Assembly (NCBI GenBank): GCA_021789565.1
Contig: JAJYJL010000338.1
Span: 1 to 7,649, forward strand
DNA length: 7,649 nucleotides
Direction of reading: 5' to 3'
Source: Acidobacteriota bacterium
Lineage (GTDB): Bacteria; Acidobacteriota; Terriglobia; UBA7540
The notes beneath the pieces are model-generated. The model was not told the DNA's origin and searched no databases. It saw only the letters and a list, made by a program, of their open reading frames with translations. Positions 1 through 6,812 of this stretch are shown here, one piece after another. How positions within the stretch are numbered: position 1 is the stretch's first letter; every line of letters starts with the position of its first letter. The position numbers and the translations under genes were made by a program.

Positions 1-755
1 CTCCTGAACCTTGGCCCTGTCAACTCTTCCGGAAGCCGTGTGGGGCGTGCGTACTGCCGTCCCAAGGTGGAAGGTGCGGATATTCGTATCGCGACGAAGA
101 GTAGACAGCATGTCAAGCTCTAGGCCCCCGAGGACGATCCTGCGGCTTGGACCGAACGCCGCTTCGTATATCGGGATTCGGCGCATTCGTTCGGCGAGGC
201 TGCCGCGGCCGCAGGTCACCATGCCCGGTCTATCTGGTGGAAATCGCGGAGCGACCGCAATGCCGCCAACGGGTCTTTTGTAAATTCGATCACATTATGA
301 ATCGTGTAGTGGGTGGAAGGAGCTGCGTAGATAATCTCGCTTAATGCCTTTAGATCGAGAACACCATCTCGGCTATAGCCTGTCAGGAAACCATCAATTT
401 TCAACCGGGAAAGCGCGCGCGCATGAGACTTCAGTTCCTCAAGCTGTTTCCTGCCCCTCAAGGTAAAGTCAAGCTGGAACCTGACATCCAGGCGCAGCAT
501 CACTCTCGCAGGCAGCGGCACCTTTCGGAGGATATTCTTCACCAACGGCAAGGGGGGCGTCAGGCCTCCCTGGTCAAGCTGCACCTCGATTGCCATGCGG
601 CTTGCCCCCCCGAGATAGGCAGCAAGCGCGTCTTCGACAGAAGAAACAATGACTTCAAGCTCCAATGGCGGTTCACCTGCTCTAGCACCCAAAGCGCCTG
701 CCGGAATTGCAGCGGCTGCTGCCACAAACCCCCGAAGAAGATCGCGCCGATCCAT
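1..755 (-). pseudogene. CutC-like TIM-barrel protein with Tat signal, frameshifted, 3' end outside window
   Basis: The first frame (755 to 216) encodes 179 residues. It opens with a twin-arginine signal (RRDLLRGF at residues 3-10), an Ala-rich hydrophobic stretch and a likely cleavage site after ARA26. CutC family landmarks follow: LEVIVSSVEDALAAYLGGA, then GGLTPPLPLVK, VMLRLD, a DGFLTG strand and a DPLAALRSL helix. The frame ends in IDRAW just where CutC proteins continue with DRVLTSG. Shifting frame at about 222-230 restores MVTCGRGSLAERMR, then GPSRRIVLGGLEL and IRTFHLGTAVR, open for 74 codons to base 1. One inserted base near the GGG at 224-229 would rejoin the halves. The start is supported by AGGAG seven bases upstream. 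The true CutC Arg and His motifs (IRPRGGDF, FHRAFD) are replaced, so a copper role is not implied. It is the last visible gene of the minus-strand block, 85 bases after the DapA-family gene. A sequencing or assembly error is possible. Confidence 0.72.
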
Positions 756-840
756 TCACGTGCTCCTTTGCTTTACCGTAAGAGTCAGGTTTCGGGATAA
801 TCTCACTTCCAATGTCAGGCTTTATAAAGGAAATACCGAT

Positions 841-1812
841 TCACGCCGTCGCTCCGGAAATTGCGTTCGGGTTGCGAGGCAGATTGAGCCGATCGAGTGC
901 TTCCAGGACCTTGCCGTTCAGGAAAAATATGTGTTGCCGGTCGCGACTATTCACTTCAAGGCTGGCTTCCCTGACAACCGCTTCAGGGATGATCCCACGG
1001 GCTGCAAGAAGAGACTTTTCAACGTGGTGAAGCAGCTCAAGATTCTGCAGGCTGAAGACAATTTGGGGAAGCACGTCCCGGAAGGCCCCATAAGCTTCGT
1101 CCTTTTGCTCATGCGTCGCCAGCCGGAAAACCAGAGCCAGAATATCGGCTGCTCCTAGGCTCGGCATGACCCCGCAAATCCCGGCCGGAATCAATTCAAG
1201 CATGTACATACCGCCCCAGCCCTCCAAAACACCAACTTCACCCGAAGTCTCCTGGACAATGGCTTCCACCTTTGAGGCCATCAGGGGTTCCTCAAGCTTG
1301 ATATAACGGAAGTGCGGGTGGGTCCGGTGCAGGTTCGCAATCAATTCCAGGCTGACCGTCGGGCCGCCGGGATTGAAATCCTGAATAACCATGGGGATAT
1401 CGATCGCGCGCAGGATGTGATCGAAGTAGCGGAATATGTCGCGCTCACCAAGAGGGAATAAACGCGGCACGGAAACCGAAACCGCATTTGCACCTGACTG
1501 CTGAGCCCCGAACGCCGCTTCTTTTGCGCTTACCGCAGAGAAGGCATTCACCTGCCCGATCACGGGGATTCGTCCAGCCGCCTGCTTCACAGCCTCTGTT
1601 ATAAGGAGACGCCGCTCGTCTTCTGAAAGCTTGTAAAACTCGCTGGCGTACGCGGGAAGGCACATTGCGCACGCCCCGCTCGCCCAGGCAAAGTCAACCA
1701 GCGACCTCAGGCTTTGCCAGTCGATTTCCTGGCTTCGCTTGAAAGGCGTGGGGACAATCGGAACAATGCCACGAATCTGCAAAACCAGGTTTTTCATCTC
1801 TACGCCTGCCAT
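841..1812 (-). CDS. DapA / N-acetylneuraminate lyase family aldolase or dehydratase
   Basis: A 323-residue protein of the DHDPS/NAL (Pfam DHDPS) family, class I Schiff-base TIM barrels that cleave or form C-C bonds with pyruvate or dehydrate 2-keto-3-deoxy sugar acids. The N-terminal strand GIVPIVPTPF (15-24) and the lysine strand YIKLEEP (170-176, K172 as Schiff base) are clear. The usual GTTGES loop reads AYASEF (54-59), the TPYYN motif reads VPRLF (115-119), and the catalytic Tyr of the YNxP motif is Asp145 (QDFNP). The Thr-Tyr relay of lysine-pathway DHDPS is therefore missing, and the substrate is probably a sugar acid or similar keto acid. The ATG at 1812 was chosen because GAGGAG lies nine bases upstream. 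A longer frame begins at 1884, directly after the permease stop (TAAATG), but it has no ribosome site and adds a non-conserved 24-residue leader. Probably cytoplasmic and co-transcribed with the permease. Confidence 0.88.
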   Translation of the reverse strand: MAGVEMKNLVLQIRGIVPIVPTPFKRSQEIDWQSLRSLVDFAWASGACAMCLPAYASEFYKLSEDERRLLITEAVKQAAGRIPVIGQVNAFSAVSAKEAAFGAQQSGANAVSVSVPRLFPLGERDIFRYFDHILRAIDIPMVIQDFNPGGPTVSLELIANLHRTHPHFRYIKLEEPLMASKVEAIVQETSGEVGVLEGWGGMYMLELIPAGICGVMPSLGAADILALVFRLATHEQKDEAYGAFRDVLPQIVFSLQNLELLHHVEKSLLAARGIIPEAVVREASLEVNSRDRQHIFFLNGKVLEALDRLNLPRNPNAISGATA

Positions 1813-1821
1813 CAAACCAAT

Positions 1822-1827
1822 CTCCTC
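1822..1827 (-). promoter_or_regulatory. Shine-Dalgarno GAGGAG deciding the DapA-family start
   Basis: Read on the minus strand, GAGGAG is followed by nine bases and then the ATG at 1812. The alternative ATG at 1884 is preceded by the end of the permease gene with no purine-rich site. This favours the shorter 323-residue protein, whose N-terminus also matches the usual family start. Confidence 0.65.
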
Positions 1828-1884
1828 TGCATTCGAATCGGACTCTGGGTTGCCACATTCAACCAACCGTTCACGCGACTGCAT

Positions 1885-2823
1885 TTATTCTATGGCTGAC
1901 GATCCGGCGACAGTTATTTCGGTGCTGGCGCTTTGCTTGTCCCATACCGTAATCAGCAATGTGCTTCCAAGAATAATGATTCCGCCGACCAGCGCCAGAG
2001 GAGCCAGCCTTTCTCCAAGCCAGATCACAGCGATTGGGATCCCGAAGAATGTGATCAAATAATTTGAAAGAGCGGCCTGGATGGCGTCAAGCTGTTTCAG
2101 CGCTTTCAGGAACAAAACCATCGACAGAAAGTTGTGAAAGAACGTCAGCAGCGCCAGCCCAATCCAAGTTCGGGCAGCAAAGCTTGGGATGTGTCGGAAC
2201 ACACTGCTTTCATCGGCCATCACCAGAGGTGTCATTAGAATCAACATTCCCACGTAGGTGTAGAAAAGAACTTCCAGCGGTGAATATCGTTCCAGCACCT
2301 TTTTGCTGTACGAGTTGTAAAAGGCGCTGCCCAAAGTCCCGAGAAGGATCAAGGCATTCCCCAAGAAGTAGCCCTTCCCGAAGTTCATGTGTTCAAAATC
2401 CAGGTTGGAACACATCAGGACGCCTGCGATGGCGAGCCCAAAGCTGATCCAGCGCACTCGCGTCATCCGCTCCGAAAGAAGAATGTATGCTAGCAGGGCC
2501 GTTGAGATCGGCAGAGTCAACATCAGCAAAGCGGCGTTGCTGGCCAGAGACCATCGTGTCCCCCAAGTGATGAAGACCTGCCCGGGAAATATGCCCAGTA
2601 ACGCAAGAAGAAAGAACGTGACCAGGTCTCGCTTGGAGCGTTTGTTCTGCTTAGAGCCGCGTCGCCTGTCCATTGCGACCATAGGAAAAAGCATCACGGT
2701 GGCCAGGGTCATGGGTCCCCAAACGGTGAAAAGGGCACCCACCTGATCCTGTACCAATTTGACACATGTGAACTGGAGAGCCCACATGAAATTGCATGCA
2801 AACAGTAAGAGCCAGGAGCGCAT
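1885..2823 (-). CDS. EamA / drug-metabolite (DMT) superfamily permease
   Basis: This 312-residue inner-membrane protein has about ten hydrophobic helices and the duplicated EamA architecture. Repeat 1 spans roughly residues 1-142 and ends in LLSERMTRVRW followed by a Gly-rich helix. Repeat 2 spans roughly 150-295 and ends in the matching WLGERLAPLALVGG. These paired ER motifs at the end of each repeat are the family hallmark. An internal basic loop (RRRGSKQNKRSKRD, about 53-66) follows helix 2 and is probably cytoplasmic. DMT proteins export or import small metabolites such as amino acids, sugars or nucleotide precursors; the substrate cannot be read from sequence. The start ATG has AGGA seven bases upstream. 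The gene begins 118 bases after the dehydrogenase stop and ends 72 bases before the DapA-family start, so it could serve the same metabolite pathway. Length is normal and there is no sign of damage. Confidence 0.9.
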   Translation of the reverse strand: MRSWLLLFACNFMWALQFTCVKLVQDQVGALFTVWGPMTLATVMLFPMVAMDRRRGSKQNKRSKRDLVTFFLLALLGIFPGQVFITWGTRWSLASNAALLMLTLPISTALLAYILLSERMTRVRWISFGLAIAGVLMCSNLDFEHMNFGKGYFLGNALILLGTLGSAFYNSYSKKVLERYSPLEVLFYTYVGMLILMTPLVMADESSVFRHIPSFAARTWIGLALLTFFHNFLSMVLFLKALKQLDAIQAALSNYLITFFGIPIAVIWLGERLAPLALVGGIIILGSTLLITVWDKQSASTEITVAGSSAIE

Positions 2824-2848
2824 TGTGTGGTCCTAACTTTGGTATCGT

Positions 2849-2862
2849 CCGATAAAAATCGG
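2849..2862. repeat. Short perfect inverted repeat in the dehydrogenase-permease gap
   Basis: CCGAT and ATCGG flank a four-base A/T loop (5-4-5), 26 bases upstream of the permease start. There is no following T-run, so a strong intrinsic terminator is unlikely. A small operator or RNA hairpin within the operon is possible, but an arm this short can arise by chance. Confidence 0.25.
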
Positions 2863-2941
2863 CCCTGAAACGGCTGACGTTCCGTCTGGCATGATGGTAG
2901 AAAACTTGAATTCAGCCGCGACCAGGCCCGAAAACAGATCT

Positions 2942-3919
2942 TTACTTCGGCACCTCCTCAGGGTACTTCTGGGCGAGGGCCCGGATTTCGTAGCTGAACT
3001 TCATGAACCGCTTTTCCCAGCGCTTGGCTTCACCCGGCGTATACCGGTAAAACCCTTTGGCATTTGAAACACCCTTCGCGCCTGACTTCACCACCTTGCG
3101 CATTAGCTTGGGGACGTCCTGAGCGCAGTTTAATTCCGGAAACAGGTCCTTCATCACGGCCCCGTAAGCCGGGATCCCCGTCAGGTCCATAAAGCGAAAC
3201 GGCCCCGCCAGGGTGATCCAGTAGCCAAGATCATTCCGCAGCGAGCGATCCACGTCGGCGATTGTAGCGTAACCCGCCTCCACCAAGTAAAAGGCCTCGC
3301 GCAACAAGGCGTACATGCAGCGGTTGGTGATGAAACCTCGGATGTCACGCTTGACAATGGAAGGTTCTTTCCCCCATCGGCGGGAAAGGGCCGATGCGAA
3401 TTCCGCGCTTCGGGGCCTGGTTTCTTTTCCGCAGATGATTTCCATAAAGCGAGTGACGTGTGCCGGTTCGGCCCAATGGATTCCGACAATGCGCTCCGGG
3501 TGGTCCGCCCCTTGCTGCAACACGGTGACCGGAAAGCCTGAAGTGTTCGTCCCGATGATGCTCTCGGGAGAAATAACCCCCTCCACTTTTCGAAGCACAT
3601 CTTTCTTGACGTTCAGATCTTCGAAGACGCATTCCACGACCAGCCAGCTCGATTCCAACCTGGCATAGCTTTCGGACACCTTCAGCCGGGTGAGCGCCTT
3701 GCCGGGATCGGTTCGCAGGAGCCCTTCTTTCTTCATCTCCCGCAAATAGCTCAGAATCCTGCGGCGGGCTGTTCGTCGCTTGTTCGCATCGATCTCCACA
3801 GCTTCCACAGGATGTCCGGCAGCCAGGAGGCATGTGGCAACGCTGGTTCCCATCAATCCCAGACCCACCACGCCCACTGGGATAATCCTGGGATTTATCG
3901 GCGGTTTGGATCGCTTCAT
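2942..3919 (-). CDS. 3-hydroxyacyl-CoA dehydrogenase-family NAD oxidoreductase (lambda-crystallin/L-gulonate dehydrogenase-like)
   Basis: A protein of 325 residues from the ATG at 3919, with both family domains. The Rossmann part has GLGLMG (19-24) and EID (42-44) for NAD, then VVECVFEDLNVKK (94-106) and TNTSG (124-128). The catalytic His-Glu pair is visible as H148 in GIHWAEP and E160 in FMEII. The C-terminal helical domain starts with GFITNR (195-200) and includes a GYWITLAGPFRFMDLTG stretch and a final GFYRY. The HFFNP loop of fatty-acid enzymes is HWAEP here. The length (about 320) and ECVFED motif recall CRYL1-type enzymes that oxidise sugar acids such as L-gulonate, so a sugar-acid or short hydroxy-acid substrate is more likely than beta-oxidation; no thiolase or hydratase genes are nearby. 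The frame extends to a GTG at 3967. A TTG at 3955, with GGAGG five bases before it, is a real rival start. Confidence 0.87.
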   Translation of the reverse strand: MKRSKPPINPRIIPVGVVGLGLMGTSVATCLLAAGHPVEAVEIDANKRRTARRRILSYLREMKKEGLLRTDPGKALTRLKVSESYARLESSWLVVECVFEDLNVKKDVLRKVEGVISPESIIGTNTSGFPVTVLQQGADHPERIVGIHWAEPAHVTRFMEIICGKETRPRSAEFASALSRRWGKEPSIVKRDIRGFITNRCMYALLREAFYLVEAGYATIADVDRSLRNDLGYWITLAGPFRFMDLTGIPAYGAVMKDLFPELNCAQDVPKLMRKVVKSGAKGVSNAKGFYRYTPGEAKRWEKRFMKFSYEIRALAQKYPEEVPK

Positions 3920-3956
3920 CGTTGCATAACCCCGTTGATATGTTAGCTCAGTCAAG

Positions 3957-3968
3957 TTCTCCTCCACC
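3957..3968 (-). promoter_or_regulatory. Strong Shine-Dalgarno-like tract (GGTGGAGGAGAA) before the dehydrogenase
   Basis: This purine-rich tract begins eight bases after the GH20 stop codon. It sits five bases before an in-frame TTG (3955) but 37 bases before the ATG at 3919, whose own upstream GGGG (3930-3933) is weaker. It therefore either marks a TTG start or is a remnant. It supports translation of the second gene from the same transcript as the GH20 gene. Confidence 0.45.
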
Positions 3969-3976
3969 TGCCGAAG

Positions 3977-6040
3977 TCAGTTTGACTCCGCGAATGACGA
4001 GAGCGGTGGAAGCCTGTCTCCCTCATGCGAAGACTCCGAGAACGTCAGCAACCGGATTTGCATCCGCCGCCAGTATTCGTACTCGGCGTTCCACCTTCCG
4101 ATCGCCGAAGCCAGGCGATAAGGGATGTATTCCGCAAGCCACGCCGCACGGTATTGTGCGCGCAGTTCCGTGATCGCGTCCATTAAATCAACCAGCCGTG
4201 AATGGTCCTGGTAGATGGTCATGGAACCCCATTCATTCCACCATGCTTCATCGGATGGCCGGGTCGGCCCCAGCCGGCTCCACAAGTCCTCAAGTTCAGG
4301 TGGAGTCTGGAATTTCTGCCCTGCATAATCGAGTAACCGGCTACTGAACAGCAGGCTTTCGAGGGTTGTTTTATCGCCGCCCAGACTGATTGCGCGGTCC
4401 AGACGCTCTTCAGCGTCTTCAGCCAGAAGGCGCATCTGCCGCAGGTCCCCCTGGTCTGCCGTGCACTTTTTCAGGATCTGGGGATTGAAGGGATCTCGCC
4501 ACAGCGAAATCATCGTTTCCCCTCCAAGCACTTTTTGTAGCACGGATTCGGATTGTCTGAGATCGTCGAGCGCTGTAGCAACGTCGGAGGCAACCGCCGG
4601 AGGATACATCAGCCGGGCATAGTCGGAAAAGAAAGCTGCCTTGTCCATGGGAGCGGATTGCCATGGCGCTGCTGCTCCATACGCGATGCCAGGCCACGAC
4701 ATCCGCATCAGCATCTGTCCGTCGTCAGTCCACACGGTGTTCATCAGTCCAATTGCGTGCGATTTGCGCCCGGCAGCAAGAAAGGTGTCAATATTTTCAA
4801 AGGTCGTGTCAAAGTCCGGCGAAATCTGGTTCCAACTTGTTACTCCGGTCGCAATGATGTGCGGAATTTTTTCAGCAGTTAATGGTCCCAGGTAATGCCG
4901 ATACTCCGGATCCTTCGGATGCCAGTCATACTGCCACGGCACTGCAATAATGCCCTTCGGCAACTGCGGAGCGATATCAGGATACTTGACCATGATGTCG
5001 GCCCAAGCCATTACGTGCTTGCCCCGCTTCTCAAACAGACGGGAAACGTTATTCAACTGGTCGATAAAAAGTCTGGCGGGCGTTGAGCCGGTCCCACCCT
5101 CTTTTTCTGCCATCTGAATCTGGAAGGTCTCGTCGAAACCGATGTGGACAAACGGGCTTGGGAATAATTGCGCGAACTGGGCAGTCCAGCTGGCAAGGAG
5201 CTTCATCACCTCAGGATTGCGGGGATCGAACTCCGTCCCATGCGGAAGGTCCGACAGGTTCGAATAGCGCTCGACACGGAAGAGGTCGTGTTGGTGGCCA
5301 TAAAGCTCGAGGCATGGAACCACATCAATGTGGCGCTGGCGAGCGTAGGCAATGATCGTACGGACCTCGTCCTGGGTGAAACGGCCCTCCGGGTTTAAAA
5401 GGGGAAATCCTTTCAGCTCGATGCTGTCTTCACTGTAGAAGTAATATTGGTTCGCCTTCCAGCGAGCCAGAAAGTCCAACTGCCGTTCGACTTCCACCAC
5501 CGTGGGCAGCGGGCCGTGGCTCATGTCCACCATCGTCCCACGATAAGCAAGGCTGGGCCAGTCGTGGACGGTTACCTCGGGAAGGGACGCTTGCTCCCCT
5601 TCGCCCTCAACCAACTGCCGCAGAGTTTCGGCGCCATAGAATATTCCGGCCGAGGACCGCGCGCGAATCGTGACGCCGCTGGGCGTAACCTTCAGTTCAT
5701 AGGCCTCGCGGGAATCCGGGCCCGGCTTTTCACCCGGCATGGGCAGCGGGTCCACGGCCCCGGTGCGGTCAAGCACGATGGCAAGCACGCTCCCTTTGCT
5801 TTCCCGGACGGGAATCACGCCTTCGACGCGCGAGCCTAACCACTTTGAAAGTTGATCAGCGGCAAACCGGTCTTCAGGGCTCGGTGACGAAGCAAATTCA
5901 ATTTCCAAACGTTGCACTGCCAGATGTCCCGGCCCGTAGGTGATCTGCTGCGGCCGCGGGAGCACGGGGTTATGCGCCGCCATTGTCAAAATCGGGCTCG
6001 CCAGAAACAACAAGAACAACGCACAATGCTGAGTTCGCAT
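3977..6040 (-). CDS. Exported GH20-family beta-N-acetylhexosaminidase-like glycoside hydrolase
   Basis: This 687-residue protein is predicted to be exported. A Sec signal (residues 1 to about 21, hydrophobic core ALFLLFLASPILTM) precedes a GH20b-type N-terminal domain (about 25-160). That domain includes YELKVTPSGVTIRARSSAGIFYGAETLRQL in typical register. The TIM barrel starts at AYRGTMVDMSHG (166-175) and carries the acid/base pair in VHIGFDET, Asp303 and Glu304, which GH20 enzymes use for substrate-assisted hydrolysis of terminal beta-GlcNAc or GalNAc. A WTDDGQM strand sits late in the barrel, and an unassigned, probably helical C-terminal region follows. The strand that usually reads NxLHWHLTDD reads NQYYFYSEDS (197-206), so this is a divergent subgroup and specificity is uncertain. 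The start is supported by GGAG seven bases upstream. It is probably the first gene of the block, supplying sugars released from chitin, peptidoglycan or glycoprotein glycans. Confidence 0.88.
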   Translation of the reverse strand: MRTQHCALFLLFLASPILTMAAHNPVLPRPQQITYGPGHLAVQRLEIEFASSPSPEDRFAADQLSKWLGSRVEGVIPVRESKGSVLAIVLDRTGAVDPLPMPGEKPGPDSREAYELKVTPSGVTIRARSSAGIFYGAETLRQLVEGEGEQASLPEVTVHDWPSLAYRGTMVDMSHGPLPTVVEVERQLDFLARWKANQYYFYSEDSIELKGFPLLNPEGRFTQDEVRTIIAYARQRHIDVVPCLELYGHQHDLFRVERYSNLSDLPHGTEFDPRNPEVMKLLASWTAQFAQLFPSPFVHIGFDETFQIQMAEKEGGTGSTPARLFIDQLNNVSRLFEKRGKHVMAWADIMVKYPDIAPQLPKGIIAVPWQYDWHPKDPEYRHYLGPLTAEKIPHIIATGVTSWNQISPDFDTTFENIDTFLAAGRKSHAIGLMNTVWTDDGQMLMRMSWPGIAYGAAAPWQSAPMDKAAFFSDYARLMYPPAVASDVATALDDLRQSESVLQKVLGGETMISLWRDPFNPQILKKCTADQGDLRQMRLLAEDAEERLDRAISLGGDKTTLESLLFSSRLLDYAGQKFQTPPELEDLWSRLGPTRPSDEAWWNEWGSMTIYQDHSRLVDLMDAITELRAQYRAAWLAEYIPYRLASAIGRWNAEYEYWRRMQIRLLTFSESSHEGDRLPPLSSFAESN

Positions 6041-6187
6041 GGGTTTTCTCCATCAACTTTGATTAGCGCAAATCACCCAATTTGGTCATGCCAGCCTCAA
6101 TTTCTGCTATGTGCTTAAGTGGAGCGGCATATGAGGTCCAGGGAACATTGCGGCTTGCATCCGGATAAGGTTGCCGTCTGGCCCGGG
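6034..6187 (-). promoter_or_regulatory. Probable leader/promoter region of the GH20-led block
   Basis: The stretch from the DUF72 relic's stop to the GH20 start has no intact gene and should hold the promoter of the five-gene block. The ribosome site GGAG lies seven bases before the ATG at 6040. I see AT-rich stretches but no convincing -35/-10 pair, so the promoter is inferred from position alone. Confidence 0.3.
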
Positions 6188-6645
6188 TTAGGCAATACCT
6201 TCGGCGCACGGGAAACACTTGTACGCTGGAACCGTCTCGCAGTTGCATGTGCAGCGATCCTTTGTTTGTCGTGTCTCCTTCCACTGCTTGCTTAAAAGCT
6301 CGACGGAACCAGGGCCCGGCTTTTTGCCGAGCAACTCCATGACATTCAGGAACTCTTCGGTCTCTTTCTCGCAATCAACCAGCACTTCTTTGTGGGCAAT
6401 TTCTCCTGGAAACTTGACGGCAAAGATAAAGTTCGATGGGGTCTGACCAAACCATCCCTGGACGTGTTTTCGCGAAGGTAAGCGGCAGTATCTGGAGTCA
6501 ATCTCCGCCGTCTTGTATTGGCTGGCGTATACGGGCAGGAAGCCCACCAGGGAAGTGCCTGGCGGATAGAAAGGTCCCCCCAACTCGCCGCGCTCCAACT
6601 GGATGTTTTAAGATGCCAGTTCGGGACAGAATCGCAATCCATCAC
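6188..6645 (-). pseudogene. DUF72 (YecE-like) family relic, frameshifted and degraded
   Basis: DUF72 proteins are TIM-barrel-like proteins of unknown function, usually 240-300 residues. The N-terminal motif appears in one frame as KTSSWSAASWG (upstream of 6585). The next motif, GPFYPPGTSL, is in another frame. The switch falls in a run of six G on the minus strand (6576-6581), where one added or two lost bases restore TSSWSAASW-G-PFYPPG. The second frame then matches DUF72 well: LPVYASQYKTAEID, CRLPSRKHVQGW, TPSNFIFAVKFPGEIAHKEVLVDC and MELLGKKPGP. After about 6313 the expected LLFQFPYF segment and the remaining half of the barrel are absent, and the frame ends in unrelated cysteine-rich sequence at 6188. 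Start and end are therefore only the open-frame limits. The homopolymer shift alone could be a sequencing error, but the missing C-terminal half points to real decay. Confidence 0.75.
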
Positions 6646-6812
6646 ATCCCATCTTAATTGAAACTGTCTCCCTTGGGCAGAAGACTCTGTTATCAGCCGC
6701 GTAATTGAATTGTGCCGGGCCCGGAATTATCTGGCGACAGGGGAATGTCGAATTTCTTGCCGGTACTGCAAGCATGCCGATTCGGGGGGTGGCGAAGACG
6801 CGCGCCTCGGCA

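Noticed and set aside
784..822. Near-identical GTCAGGTTT / GTCAGGCTT direct repeats 30 bases apart
   Set aside because: Nine bases with one mismatch in a single intergenic gap is not enough for an operator or attachment-site claim.
820..829. Ten-base palindrome CTTTATAAAG between the DapA-family and CutC-like genes
   Set aside because: Too short and AT-only in its core, with no T-run that would make a terminator; likely chance.
1813..1884. A 24-residue N-terminal extension of the DapA-family protein with TAAATG coupling to the permease
   Set aside because: There is no ribosome site before 1884, the leader does not resemble family sequence, and the downstream ATG has a good GAGGAG.
6115..6190. 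A minus-strand stretch translating to PGPDGNLIRM, similar to the DPDGN motif of VOC/glyoxalase proteins
   Set aside because: Only about ten residues match, it directly follows a stop codon, and no other VOC strand is seen nearby; probably coincidence.
6063..6374. A 103-residue minus-strand open frame overlapping the DUF72 relic
   Set aside because: It shares only a few bases of plausible homology (GPWFRRAF) and is otherwise Arg-rich and unlike DUF72; treated as an out-of-frame shadow.
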